From Anaeramoeba flamelloides (taxonomy: Eukaryota; Metamonada; Anaeramoebidae), in contig JANTQA010000029.1 in NCBI GenBank assembly GCA_027625915.1, positions 3,658,001-3,722,000 of the forward strand: a DNA stretch of 64,000 bases. The letters are read 5' to 3'. Below the pieces are notes generated by a model. The model worked only from the letters and a program-made list of their open reading frames with translations, did not search any database and was not told where the DNA came from. This document shows, piece after piece, positions 23,909-35,770 of this stretch (position 1 is its first letter; each line of letters begins with the position of its first letter). The position numbers were made by a program, and so were the translations under genes.

Positions 23909-24366
23909 TTATTTTGTTTTACCATGGGCACGTGTGTAAATTAATTGTTTATTGTGTTTAATAACTGGTTTAATTTTCTTCTCTTTTTCAAGTTCAAGAA
24001 TGGCCTTTCTTGCCAAAGAAACAGAAATTTTCATTCGATCGGAAACAATACCTGGTGTAGTGACTTTATAGTTTGGTACTATTGTTGTGAATGGGTTTTT
24101 AATATATAATAAGAAATTTTATTTATTTGAAAATAAAAAAGAAGCAAAGAAAAAGCAAAGGTTTTGAAATTGAAAACTACAGAAAAAAAAAAAATAAAAA
24201 TAAACAAACCTTCTTTGTAGAGTCGATCCCATGTTTCTTGATCCATATAAGTGGTTCTAATGACTTTTTCTTGGACTTTTCCTTGGGTCCACTTCTTCTT
24301 TTTTTTTTTTCCTCCTTTTGCTTTGAGTTGGGCGGCTTTTGATTTTGGTGCTTTTTTTGGTGGCAT
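23909..24366 (-). CDS. RPS25: 40S ribosomal protein eS25
   Basis: Small-subunit ribosomal protein, near the head and the tRNA path. Exons on the minus strand are 24366-24210 and 24078-23909. The 131-nt intron (GTTTGTTTATTT...CAATAG, phase 1) joins LYKE to VPNYKVTTPGIVSDRMKISV. The product is 108 residues (human 125) and starts MPPKKAPKSKAAQLKAKGGK with the usual Lys-rich tail. It continues with KWTQGKVQEKV and a winged-helix core, then SLARKAILELEKEKKIKPVI and QLIYTRAHGK before TAA. The start is the first ATG and agrees with the family's MPPK N-terminus. The gene stands alone. Confidence 0.93.
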
Positions 24367-24729
24367 ATTTCAATTGTTTTAAATAAAATTAATCTCTAAA
24401 TGAAGACAAAAGAATTTTTAGATTGGTAACAATAAAAAAAATGAGAAACAAAATTTCTCAGATTTTTTTAGGAGGTAAAATCTTGTTTCCTTCTCATATG
24501 TTAATTTGAATAATAAATTGAACACAATTATCTTTTATCTTTCTAAAAACACAAAATCCAAGTAATAAAGAACCAAAATAAACGAAACAATTAAGAGGTG
24601 CAATTATAAAAGGAAAAATTAGACAGACTTGTTTTGAATTATGACTTTTATCTCTAATAGCCTTTTTGGGTAGACATAGGTAAATTTTATCCAAGTGATT
24701 TTCGAACAAAGAGAACTGTTGTCAAAATA
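24367..24729. other. upstream region of eS25
   Basis: Upstream of the eS25 start on the minus strand. A minus frame at 24494-24709 (71 codons) has moderate base composition and reads like a protein, but it has no supporting splice or family evidence. The promoter should be here. Confidence 0.3.
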
Positions 24730-25180
24730 AAGTGTGCAGAAAAGTTTAATCCGTGTTTCAAAATAAGAAGCGTATGTTTTTTGTTATAGAAGACCTAAAC
24801 ATCAAACGATCAAATAAACTAATAATAAACCCTAAAAAATATGGTATTGGTTTCTTAAAGTTCTAATATTTAAAAGAAATTTTTAAATATGAAGGATCAA
24901 ATTGCAAAATTTACGCAAAAAATAAGTTAATTTTGAAGAAAATTTTACTGATCGAAAAAACAACCCAAAAAACTTTTGAAAATTATGAATATTAAGAAAA
25001 ATGTTAAACAAATTGCATTAATAATTTAAATTTTACGGAAAATATCAAGGATTTTACCTTCAAAATGAATTTGGACTAAGGTCTACTATTTGGTAGTAAA
25101 TTGGAGTGTTGAATTGGAACAAGCAGAAAAAAAAGCAAGGATTATATTTCAAAAAGTGATTAGAGTAGTTGTTTGTGCAT
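24730..25180 (+). repeat. dispersed repeat family F, copy 1
   Basis: About 450 bp matching 54465-54930. Landmarks are AAAAGTTTAATC(C/G)GTGTTT, AGGATCAAATTG(C/A)AAAATTTA, ATTTG(G)ACTTAG, GGTAG(T/A)AAATTTG-like and GGAACAAG(C/A)AGAAAAAAAAGCA. Confidence 0.6.
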
Positions 25181-25229
25181 TATTATGATCTCTGTAGAGA
25201 TAATCTGATAGATCTTTTTATTATTTTTT

Positions 25230-26510
25230 AATTTTTTTTGAGACATACAACTCCAAAAATCGTAGATTATGGGGTTTAATTTATGGGAATAACACTCTTA
25301 TTTATTTTTTCCCAAAGGTTATAGGGTAATATATTTTCACAATGGATAGATTTAACCTGATAAACCAACTGATTTATCAACTTTAGATAAACGAGTTATC
25401 ATTTTTATAGTAGTACATTTTTCCATAATTAAATTTCAAGAAAAAGATCTAATCCTTTTTGGTTTAGGTTTTTTGGATCAAATTTGAAAAATAAAGAAAT
25501 TTGGAAAAATTTTGACTTATATAAAATCTCGCTTTTAGTAATTTATGATCGTCTGTAAGAACAACTAACCTTGGAAACTTTAATCATATTTTTAATAATA
25601 GAAGAAAAATAAATTGTTTATCGAAATATTGAAGATCCTGAAAAAATTGATTATTTATAATATTTTCAAATCTTCTTTAAATTTGATGAAATTTAAAAGA
25701 GAGGATAATAATCCTTTTCAAATATTAAGGGAATAAACAACAAGAATTATTCTTAAAATAAGTTATTTGATAATATCTAACAATTTTATAATTATTAGAT
25801 TTATTTATTTGAAATTCTTTTTATTTGTTTGATAAATCTTTAAAAAATTGAGAAATAATTGTAAAGTCTATTTATACATTTAATATTCTAGACCACTTAA
25901 AACCCAGAGAATAAATCAAGATTAGGTATTTCATTATTAATTAAAAATAATCCAATTAAAAAGTATTTCTTGAGGTTATAAGTTGAATTTTACAGGTTTT
26001 AAAATCGTATTTTATAAGAATTTTTAATTTAATTATCGGTTTTTTTTTCTCCTATTTTTTTTTTTTTTTGTTCAAAAAAAAGAAAAATTGAATTGTACCA
26101 ACTGTTCTTTGAAGAAACAAATTATCTTTTTTTTTTTCAAGTTTAAAATACTTCTTGTAATATTTTTTTAAAATTAAATAATTTTTTTGTACTGAGTTAT
26201 TGAAAATTTTAGTAGTTGTATAATCACAATATGTTTACATATAATTACCATACAGATAATTTGATTTCTTTTTTCTTTAAAGAAAATATTTTTTTTTGAA
26301 ATAATTTGGAAATATTTATCTTTTATAACATTTTCAAAATCGAAAAAATAGGCCAAACTTTTAAAAATAATAATTCATTTGGAAAAATAGATTAAATCGA
26401 AATCTAGATAGAAGTTATCAGATTTTTACTTCTTTTTTTCAATTCCAAGATGCCAGTAATTATTTTTTTTGAAATAGGTTTCAAATTTACTATATTATTT
26501 TTTTACTAAC
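25230..26510 (+). repeat. dispersed repeat family D, copy 2
   Basis: Aligns to 9490-10790 over its length with the same landmarks. No open frame of interest. It is followed at once by repeat family B copy 1. Boundaries are approximate. Confidence 0.6.
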
Positions 26511-26519
26511 TTAACTATT

Positions 26520-27105
26520 ATATTTCCCTACGAACCAAAAAACACTAAAAATGAAAAACTGATCAAATACTTTCCATTAATACAATTAAAAAAACAAAAT
26601 GATAAAATAAAAATAAATAAAGTTTCAATTTAACTTTTTCTTGAAAACTTTTTTTGCCAAAATCATTGAATTCACACTTGAAATTATGTATATTTTTAGA
26701 TTCAGTATCTTGTTTTAACTCATTTAATAAAATAAATTCTAAATTCTGGGGATTTTCTTTTCACAAAAGGCACTAATTTGGTCCTCAAATGTTTTTTTTA
26801 GTTTTAAATGGTAAAATTAAAAAAAAGTTAAACTAAAAGGATAAACTCTCTGGAAAAGCATTCTAATTTAATATATTAACTTATTCTTTGATTTCAAACT
26901 TTTCTCAACCCCAATTTTTCAAAAAAAAAAATAAAAAAGTGCAAAGTAATCTCAAAAACTATTTTTGATATTCAAAAGTTGAGAGTGTTTTTATTCTAAA
27001 AAAAATTATCCCAGTGGTTAATTGAATTAAGTATGAAACTTAGATTTCGAAAAATATTAATCAGAAAAAAATAGTACTTAATTTTATTAAGGACATATTA
27101 AGGAA
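26520..27105 (+). repeat. dispersed repeat family B, copy 1
   Basis: About 585 bp with two other copies in the same orientation at 31487-32068 and 58617-59190. Shared words in order are AAAAA(C/A)(A/T)CTAAAAAT, AAATAAAGTTTC, TTTAACTCATTTA, CACAAAAGG(C/G)ACTAATTTG, CTCTCTGGAAAA, AAAAGTTGAGA, TTATCCC(A/T)GTGGTTAAT and TTATTAAG at the end. No coding potential and no clear terminal inverted repeat. Confidence 0.7.
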
Positions 27106-28201
27106 TTTAAGAAATAAACATCAAAAAAAAAATTATCTGCCAAGATAATGTAAAAAAAAAAATGATTTTCTAAACTAAATTCCTGTATGATATCAGTTAG
27201 TAATTGGAAAACTTTATGGTTTGAAAAAATAAATGTAAACAAGGTGAATTTGAATTGAAAATTAAATTTATGTACTAACATTTTAAACAACTTAGGGTTA
27301 AAAATTTTTATTTATATTTTTTCTTTTTTTTTTTTTTTTCAAATGGGGACTATAAAATAAAAATTATAATTGGTAATCTATTCATATAATCTTGGCAGTT
27401 TTTATGATATATTGGTAAAATAAAATTTATCCATGATATTTTTTTAATAATTCAAAGAAAAAATAATCAGTTGAAATTTTGCCAGTTTAAAATACCAAAT
27501 ACTAGCACAGTATTGAAAAAAAAAATGCCTTACATGAAAAAAAAGCGAAAAATTTTTATTTGTTAATATTTTTCAAATTGTTTTGTAATTGCTTAATAAT
27601 TTTTTTTTTTGAATCAAACTCTGAAAATTATAACTATTCACTTATTAGAATGATAATTAATTAAATTCTACTTGTTCAAGAAGGTAATTATTCAATAAAT
27701 TAAAAAAAAAAAAAAAAAAAATAGGATTTTCCAAAAGTATAACTAAAATCTATATAACTCTTTGTTTTTGAAAAAAATTATAAAGATAGAATCGAGTTAT
27801 CAAACAATTCAATGAGTATTCGTTAATTGGAAATATTTAATGAACTCTAGATAATTAATTAATTAGTTCAATAACATAGGTTATAAAAGGGATAAGATCT
27901 ACTAGAAAAGTAATTACACTCCAATTTGAGAGAAATTGACAATTGATAATTAAAAATGAAAAAAATAAAGTTGTCCCATTATTATTATTTTAACACATTA
28001 AAATAGAAAATAAATACATCCACTTTAAATAAATCTCAATACACAATAAAAAATAAAAAAAAATAGTTAATTTACAACAAAAAATTTTTAAAAAAATAAA
28101 AATTAAAAAAAAAGATAAAAAAAAAATAGATCCTATCAAAAAAAAAAAATAATAATAAAAAAATTAATAAATAAATAAATAAATAAATAAATAAAAACCC
28201 T
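27106..28201. other. A+T-rich intergenic with AATA microsatellite
   Basis: No gene seen. A tandem run of about seven AAAT/ATAA units lies at about 28166-28195, immediately before the stop codon of the minus-strand gene that follows. Poly(A/T) tracts near 27335 and 27705. Confidence 0.5.
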
Positions 28202-29680
28202 TTAAATCATTTCACTATTCATTTTCCAAAATTGTACCAAAGCATCTACAAGTTCTTTAATATCCTCACTTTCTGATTGTAAATTCTGATTATTTTTTAA
28301 CTCATTGTTTATTAATAGTTTTCTCTTTTTTACTTTGTTTTTTGCTCTTTTTTTAGTTTTGATTGATTTTTTTTCTAGGGGCATCTCAACTTGTATATTC
28401 TGCTTTTTCCTGTTGACTGTTTTCAGTTGTAATAGTTTTACTGATTTATGTTGGTGGTTCCTTTTTTTTCTTCGTCTTTTCCTCTTTCTTATTGGTGGTT
28501 CATTACCATTAGACTTTTTGCTTTTAGAATTCGTCTCCTTATTTTCTTTGTCATTTTGCAGACTAACTTTATTTCTGGCATAGCGTAAAACCCCTCGGTC
28601 CATCCTAGTAGCGTTTTTCAAATTAAATCTTGCCTCGAAAAAGAAGCTCATGCCTCTGTGTAACTTTTTAATTTTGGGGTTTGGCTTTCTTTTTTTTTTG
28701 CCATTCTTGCTTTTATTGTTTTCATTCTGGTCGTTTTTTTTGAATTGAGGAGTAAACAATTCAACTAAGGTGTCCTTGGATATTAACACCTCACGTGGTA
28801 ATTGGTAATCTTGTTCAAAAAAAATTTGATCTTGGATCCCCTTGAAATAATTTGGGTATTCATTGGATGCCAATTTGAATTTTTTTCCAATTTTCGAATA
28901 TTTTTTATCGAACATTTTGGAGAACACATAATCAAGATCTTTTTGATCAATTTCCCAGCTTTTGTGAAAGACGAACTGGTACCACTGAGGATCCTTAGGA
29001 TTGACTTTCTGATATTTTTGTTGTTCATTTTTTGTTTTGTTTAATGGGGGGGTAAGATTAAATTTTTTGATCATAAAATATAATAATTCATCATATGTCA
29101 AATTATATTTGCTTAAATAATTCTTATGAACATAAATTTCATTGGGGCAATTTGGCCACAAAAGAGACACTTTTGTTATTCCTTTGACTGATCCATTGTT
29201 CAAGGACATCAATTGTTCAATTCTTTTTTGATTTTTGGTCTTGGTTCGTTTTTTTGTTTTTGAGAGGTTTTTGTTGAGTGGTTGCATACTTGTAAATATA
29301 AAGTCAGTACTGGCTATGTTGAAGATTGGTTTATTCTTTTCAATCAAAACAATTTTTTTTTCTTTGGTTTATTTGCTTTCTTTTTGTTGTTGTTTTTTTT
29401 GGTTAATTAAAAAGACAAGGATTGGGAGATTGGGCGAAAAAAAAATTAATGAAGAAAAAATTATGAAAAATTTCAAAAACTATCAAACGAAAGTTAATTG
29501 GTGATAGAAATCATCTCTTTTTATCAAACTTCCTGGACTTGTTCGTTTTGAAAGATAATTTATTTCCCTTTTTGATATTATTTTTGTTTTTGACAAATCT
29601 CTTTTTTTTTCAAAAAAATTTCCTTCTTTTTCAAAAATTTGATCATTAATTAATTCGTGTTGGGTTCTTTTGAATGACAT
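28202..29680 (-). CDS. uncharacterised basic protein, 436 residues
   Basis: Exons on the minus strand are 29680-29530 and 29361-28202. The 168-nt intron has donor GTTTGATAAA and acceptor ACCAAAG, phase 1, and joins SKRTSPG to KKKIVLIEKNKPIFNIAS. I do not recognise the family. A possible folded core is at residues about 110-270 (ITKVSLLWPNCPNEIYVHKN; WYQFVFHKSWEIDQKDL; YQLPREVLISKDTLVELF). Next is a segment HRGMSFFFEARFNLK, then a strongly basic tail with KRKRRRKKRNHQHK and similar clusters, which look like nuclear or nucleolar localisation signals, and a short acidic amphipathic C-terminus. The downstream exon lacks an ATG of its own, which supports the two-exon model. An alternative donor at the end of exon 1 gives a mismatched phase. 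A chromatin- or ribosome-biogenesis role would be a guess. Confidence 0.65.
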
Positions 29681-30703
29681 TGTAGTTTAAAATTGTTTTT
29701 TAGCCTTCTTTCTTTTTTTTATAAAAAATTGATCACTTGATTTTTTGAGGTTTTAAAAATGGAAAAAATTTTCTATAATACTCCCAATAGCATATTTTTT
29801 GTGACACACCAAGATCTAAATTTAAATAAGTAAGAGTTCTTCCGATAAGCTCTTAATTCAAAGTACTATTTCTTCGTTTTCTGGAGAATTTTTGAGAAAA
29901 AAAAATTGATGAATTTAGAAAGTTCTGGGAGTAATTAATTCAAAAATAATGTCAGATTTCTTAAAGTAAAAATAATTATTTTTTGAATTTTCGTAATTAA
30001 TTTAGCTTGTGAAATTTCTTTTTTGTTGAATTATATTTTATGCTTTGAATCTTTGAGGTTGTTCTATCAGTTGTTATCAGATTGAATTTAATCTTTACCA
30101 ATTTAGGTAAATTATAAATAATTGTTAATTCGGAAAAAAATATTTTTTTTTTAAACATTTTTGAAAGGTTTTGGAATAAAAAGAAAAGAAAAATAATACT
30201 TCGTTCGAGTTATATTTTTGGAATTTAAAGATATTCTTGATCTCTAATAATTATTCCAAAACACGGCTTTTAGAATTGAAAATAAAAAATATTTTGGAAA
30301 GAATCAATTGCATTAATTATAATGTCTTCCCATTAAGTTGGTTATTTCGGAATGGATAAGAAATTTGAAAAAAAAAGTTTGTTGGGTTTATTCTATCTTG
30401 CTTTTTTTGTCAATTTAAATTTTGAGACTTTTTTTCAAAAGTGGTAATAATTTTTGACACTTATAGAAATTAAATTTTTGACATAATATTTATTTAAAAA
30501 CATGGTTACTTTCATATTGTTAAGTCTAGTACAGTTAAACTAAAATTAACTTAAATATTTGATAATGGGATTATTTACCTTTATGAGAAGTAAATATATC
30601 CAAGATAAAAATGTTTGATCCTTTTAAACCCAATTGAAAAGTACTTCTTAACCAAGATAACATTTAGAGCTAAAAAGTATCTTATCTTATTTGAGTAAAT
30701 TAA
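29681..30703. other. A+T-rich intergenic
   Basis: Upstream of the basic-protein gene. No gene, RNA or resolved repeat. The first part should carry that gene's promoter on the minus strand. Confidence 0.35.
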
Positions 30704-30960
30704 GGACTATTCGAATTTTATAGTCTTGAATTCTATTTTTCGACCTAGTAAAATATTTATTGACTTAAAAGAAACTTGATCTAAGGGATCTTGCTAACTT
30801 GAAAAATTTAGTTTATTTTGGAAACTTTTGAGTTTGGGTAATGACATTTTTGGGTCAAATTTAACATCTTTATTATTTTCTCATCACGACTCATAGTAAT
30901 TGAAACACAGATATTGAAACGTCTACTTTAAGGAATTTATCAAGAAAAAATGAAAGATAT
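30704..30960 (+). mobile_element. TTAA element family G, left-end fragment
   Basis: Starts with GGACTATTCGAATTTTATAG right after TTAA (30700-30703) and continues in alignment with the left part of the full element at 42897 (shared TATTTATTGACTTAAA-like and AATTTAACATCTTT(A/G)T words). The right end was not found, so this is a fragment. Confidence 0.55.
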
Positions 30961-31486
30961 TTTCAAGTTAAGTAATGAGGAACAATAAAAAAAACTCTTC
31001 AAGTAAGCTTAGTAGTTAATTTAATAATGTTCGGCCTCATCTTTAAATTCAAAAAAGAACTAAAAATCTTGTTTTAATAATTCCAAACTTGCTTTGAATG
31101 GTATTTAAAAAAGAATTATTGTTTTCTAAAATATTCAAAATTTAATTTTATCAAATTGATTTAAAAAAAAAAAATTATATTCTTTAAAGAAGAACAACAT
31201 CTAAATTTTATTGTCTACGAAGAAAATGTACACAAATATACTATAAAAAAAAAAAAAAAAAAGTTTAAAAAAACAGTGAATAAAGAATGTAGGCTTATTG
31301 TAATTTTTTTCAGAGTGTGTGGACGTTAAAGTTATAAAACTCTTACAATAAATTAAACTTTATTTAAACTCACGTATAATTATATAAATTTTATTACTGA
31401 ATAAATGTATTTAACCACAAATCTCCCACTTGTGATTGAGATAATAATTTTCAAGTACTTTCAATTTTTATTTTTTTTTTTTTAAA
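30961..31486. other. A+T-rich intergenic
   Basis: Contains a long A tract at about 31246-31262. No gene or repeat end resolved. Confidence 0.35.
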
Positions 31487-32068
31487 CTATATGCCCATAC
31501 TACCCAAAAAAACTCTAAAAATTGAAAACTGATCAAATACCTTCCATTAAAATAATTAAAATAACTAAATAAAAAAATAAAAATAAATAAAGTTTCAATT
31601 TATCTTTTTCTTGATAACATTTTTTGTCAAAAAAATTGAATTCAAATTTGAAATTATGTATATTTTAAGATACAATATCTTATTTTAACTCATTTACTAA
31701 AACAAATTCGAAATTATAGGAATTTTATTTTCAAAAAAGGGACTAATTTGGTCTTCAAATGTTTTTTTTATTTTCAAATGGCAAAATTAAAAAAAAAAGG
31801 TTATTTTAAAGTTAAGCTCTCTGGAAAAGCATTCTAATTTATAATATTAGATTATTCTTTGATTTCAAAATTTTCTCATAGACAATTTTTCAAAAAAAAA
31901 TAAAAAAGTGCACAGTAATTTCAAAAAATATTTTCGATATAAAAAAGTTGAGAGTGTTTTGATTCTAAAAAAAATTATCCCTGTGGTTAATGGAATTAAT
32001 TTATCAGTCTAGATTACGAAAAATATGAATCAGAAAAAAATAGTGCTTAATTTTATTAAGTACATATA
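31487..32068 (+). repeat. dispersed repeat family B, copy 2
   Basis: Matches copies at 26520 and 58617 in the same orientation and with the same landmarks. Details are given under copy 1. Confidence 0.7.
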
Positions 32069-32544
32069 AAAAAAAATTTAAAATAATTTCCTTTTTCAAA
32101 AAATACTCCCAAGTAGAATAAACATTCAAGAGGTTTCTCTATCAAAACAGTACTTCATAATTTGAATTGAAAGGAGTTCAATAGAGTTTATTATATTTTA
32201 AACATTCAATTCAAGTTAAAATGTGTACATAACGTTTAAAATTTAAATACTTTTCAATAAAAAAAAATACAATAATTAATTCTAAACTAGAAAAAAATAT
32301 AATTTTTTGATATAAAAGAAGAGTTCAAATAAATGTTTACTTTTTATTAAAAAATTTCAGAGAAAAAAAAATAAAACTCATCAAATTAAAAATTCCAAAT
32401 AAGCTGGAAGAATTAATCTGTTTCATTAAACTTGGAGATATTCATTTATATTCTAAAAAACTAATAGTTTTAAAAATAGTGTATTTATTTAATTTAATAC
32501 TAAAACCGAAAAAAAAAAAAATAACTGGTGATAATATAGTAGTA
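32069..32544. other. A+T-rich intergenic
   Basis: Nothing recognised. Confidence 0.35.
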
Positions 32545-32715
32545 TACTGGTTTTCCAGAATTCAAAATAATGGCAGAGAATCTCTGAATTTTACTATATT
32601 CTTTTAATGTCTCAAAAACCGAAAAAAAAATCCTAGATATTCCAGAATTCAAAAGAATGGAGAAAATCAATGATTTTACTTTATTTCGGAAAATTATAGT
32701 AAATCTATGTAAAAA
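32545..32715. repeat. palindromic modules, two type I units
   Basis: Two adjacent type I modules. The first is about 32549-32620 (GGTTTTCCAGAATTCAAAAT with its partner before CTCAAAAACC). The second is about 32637-32697 (CCAGAATTCAAAAGAATGGA with a partial partner). The GC-rich spacer is not preserved here, and no LINE is adjacent. Confidence 0.6.
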
Positions 32716-33494
32716 ACCAAAAAACAAAATATTTTTTTCAATTTAAATTATTAATTCTTTAACAGATAAAATTATGGGTTCACTATTTGAAAGATATTTA
32801 TCAAATTTAAAATGCTATTGAAACATTATAACCTCTTAACTGTGTAAATAAAAATATACAAATTTTTTACTATTAAATTGAAAAAAAATCTAATAGGAAA
32901 AAATGAAAATTGAATTTAACAACTTAAATTGTAAAATATCTTCAAAAATAAATCTTGATCAAAGATACCTTTTTAACCAATAATGTTTATTATAAGTGAA
33001 GTAATTAAAAAGTGAAAAATGTACAAATCTTAATTTTTGTTATTGAAATAATTTTTCCACTATCTTAACTGTTTTTCTTCTCTGGTAATTGATATTTTTG
33101 TTGGAAGTCGTAATTATAATTTAAATATTTTGGAAGAATTGCAAACATCTAATAATTATCACAGAATCCAGAGACCATCACTTTGGAATTCCAATTTGAC
33201 ATCAAAAGCAAGTTATCTGAGCGATTTAAATTATTGAACAACTAAAAAATATATCACTAGAAAAAATCTCATTTCTTTTACAAAGCTTTTCTGACTTTCA
33301 AACCTTTCAAACACTTGAAGATAATTTACAAATCTTTCCAACATTTTCTAACATTTTAAAAGGGAAATATGTTGTAAAAGTAATGAAATTCTTTGTAGTA
33401 TTCTTTTTCTCATCAAAATCATTTTTTATTATTATTCTTTTTTTTTCAACATTTTTTAAGAAAAACAAAAAAGAAAAATAAAAAGAAAAAACAA
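32716..33494 (+). other. upstream region of bZIP-like gene
   Basis: A+T-rich upstream DNA ending in an A-rich leader just before the ATG. No specific regulatory site recognised. Confidence 0.35.
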
Positions 33495-34346
33495 ATGAAT
33501 ACTCGTAAACGTAAAACTTCCAACGAACCATTTTTTTCTGGTGTTAATATGGACGATCTTTTATTAAGCATTCCAACCATATCACCTCTTTTACAAAACC
33601 AACTAACCAATACAATTTTAAATGGGCAAAACCAAAACCTTAACCAAAACGGAAGTTTTAACTTGACAAATAGCCCAAATAATTTAATAATTAAAACAGA
33701 AAATAATCAACAAGAACAAGAGAAACAAGAAAAAGAAAATGAAAAAAAAACAGAAAAAGAAAAAGAAAAAGAAAAAAACAAAATAAAAGAAGATCCAAAA
33801 TCCAAAAAAGGTAACCAAAAGAAAAAAACAACAAAAAAAACAACAAAAAAAACAACAACAACAACAACAACAAGGGCAAAAAAGGAGGGACCAAAAGGAA
33901 CTGTTTACCGATCAAAGCATAAAGAGCAAATCGAAACTGTCTCTAAGCGACTTAAAACTTTAAAAGAAGAAAACGAAGATTTCCGAGTTCGCGAGGCATC
34001 ACTAAATTCCGAGGTGGGTGTTTTAATAAGACAGCTAAATTTTTTTAAAGAATTCATGGAGAAGGCAATGAATGCTGCGTATTTGGATCAAAGTCCCTTC
34101 CCAAGAGTAAACACAACCCCAAATTTAGGATCTAATCCAAATTTAAGTAATAACCCAAATTTGAATACAAATTTAAGTCCGAATACAAATCTAAATACTC
34201 GTACTAATTTAAACACAAATATGAGCACAAGATCGAATTCAAATAATAATAATAGTTCCAGTAATAACACAAATTTAAATTCAAATTCAACTCAACAATT
34301 GAATTTCATGAACTTTCCTGATTTTAATAACTCTGGACAGTTTTAA
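33495..34346 (+). CDS. bZIP-like transcription factor, 283 residues
   Basis: Single exon. The N-terminus (MNTRKRKTSNEPFFSGVNMD) is followed by Asn/Gln-rich sequence, a Lys/Glu repeat tract and a Lys/Thr tract (residues about 75-135). A coiled coil follows at about 140-190, reading YRSKHKEQIETVSKRLKTLK and then EENEDF. Heptad d positions read Leu, Phe, Leu, Leu, Phe. One a position is the Asn typical of bZIP dimers. Aligned at IE, the basic-region Arg seems kept, but the usual Asn of the DNA-contact motif is Glu, so it is divergent and might dimerise without normal site specificity. The C-terminal third is Asn/Ser/Thr-rich repeats. The ATG sits behind an A-rich leader and is the first in frame. 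Function as a DNA-binding regulator is inferred from the zipper alone. Confidence 0.7.
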   Translation: MNTRKRKTSNEPFFSGVNMDDLLLSIPTISPLLQNQLTNTILNGQNQNLNQNGSFNLTNSPNNLIIKTENNQQEQEKQEKENEKKTEKEKEKEKNKIKEDPKSKKGNQKKKTTKKTTKKTTTTTTTRAKKEGPKGTVYRSKHKEQIETVSKRLKTLKEENEDFRVREASLNSEVGVLIRQLNFFKEFMEKAMNAAYLDQSPFPRVNTTPNLGSNPNLSNNPNLNTNLSPNTNLNTRTNLNTNMSTRSNSNNNNSSSNNTNLNSNSTQQLNFMNFPDFNNSGQF

Positions 34347-35770
34347 TTTTGTTGTTGATTGAGACTTGATAGAGAAAATATAAATATTGAAATCGAAGCA
34401 AATCCTTTCATTTTTTTTTAAAATTTTTGGACATTTTATATCATAATATATATATTTTTAACCTAACAAATTGTAAATTTCCACCATCTTATTATTCACC
34501 ATCATCAACCCCTTCTTTAATTTCTTCTTCTTCTTCTTCTTTTTTTGTTTTATTATATATTTTTTTGAATTTAATCCATTCGAAATTTAATATTTCTAAA
34601 GTAGTCGTATCTTAAAAAAAGTGTTTATTCTTTTTATACTTTTAATTACTATTTTTTCAAAATTTTTCTAATGAGAATTATTTCAAATTAACAGTTTTGT
34701 AAAAATAACTTCTCAATGATCTTTTTCTTGACTATTATTTTTTTAAGGTAAAGATCAATTTTTGACAAATAAAAAAAAAATTAATTTTCGAGTTCCATTG
34801 TTTATCTTGAGAATTGTTACTCAAAATCATAATTATCAAAAAAAAATTTTCAAAGTGAAATTACTATTTGTTATATAGTAGCGAAAAAAATACCTAACAT
34901 CAAAAAAATACCCGGATAAGATTTTTAATTGTGAATATTAGGGAAATTGGTGTATAATTTCTTAGAATTTAAAATTAAATACTTTTTAGAACTGATAAAT
35001 TTTTTTATGAGACTCAGTAATAAACCTACCTAAAAGTTTATTAAAATTAGGTGTCTATAGAATACTCATTTAATTTTTTGATAATCTAAATTAGATCTAG
35101 TTATTTTGGAAAAACAATAGAGTTCTTTAGAAGTTTACCAGAATTTGGAAAATGATAATTTTTATTCTTATTTTTTGATCGATTGAATGGTGTTTCGAAA
35201 AAGTGTAATTTTATTAATAATCATTCTTATTAGTGAGTGAGTTATAATTTTAATAGTTTTATTTTTTTAAATAAAAGGATTTGATTTTAAATAAAAGAAA
35301 TTACACAACAATTTTCCTAATATTCACTTTTAAAAATCTTATCATGGATTAATTTCATTTTAGATATTATTTTCGATTCTATTACTAGGATTGGTTAATT
35401 AGAATTGAGATCTGTGTAAATTTATTTTTGAAACAAGTGTTGGTTTTAAATTATTTAGAATCAATTGCCTATTTTTTAATCCTAATCAAATCAAATTTTA
35501 TGAAAAAAAATTTTAAACTTTTAAAATTCATTAATAACTTTATTTTATAAATTTACAAAAAAATCAAGTGTTTATCTGATAAAAGTTGTCAGAATAGTAA
35601 AGCTATATATTACAGCTAAACTTTTTTAGTATTGACATGAAAATTTTTTAAAAAAAAAAATTTGAACGCAATTAAACGAACTATTGGATTAATAAAAAAT
35701 ATTTAACTTATCTGAAAGTAAAAAAATTTTACTTGACAAAAATTAAATAAAAAGTATTGTTTCAAATTAA
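34347..35770. other. A+T-rich intergenic
   Basis: 3' flank of the bZIP-like gene with a TTC run at 34521-34541. The rest is unremarkable A+T-rich DNA up to the TTAA at 35767-35770. Confidence 0.4.

Noticed and set aside
28305-29044. Plus-strand Phe/Leu-rich frames opposite the basic-protein gene
   Set aside because: They are the antisense of Lys-rich coding sequence, a usual artefact.
33691-34270. Minus-strand Leu/Phe-rich frames over the bZIP-like gene
   Set aside because: Antisense of low-complexity Asn/Lys/Thr coding sequence.
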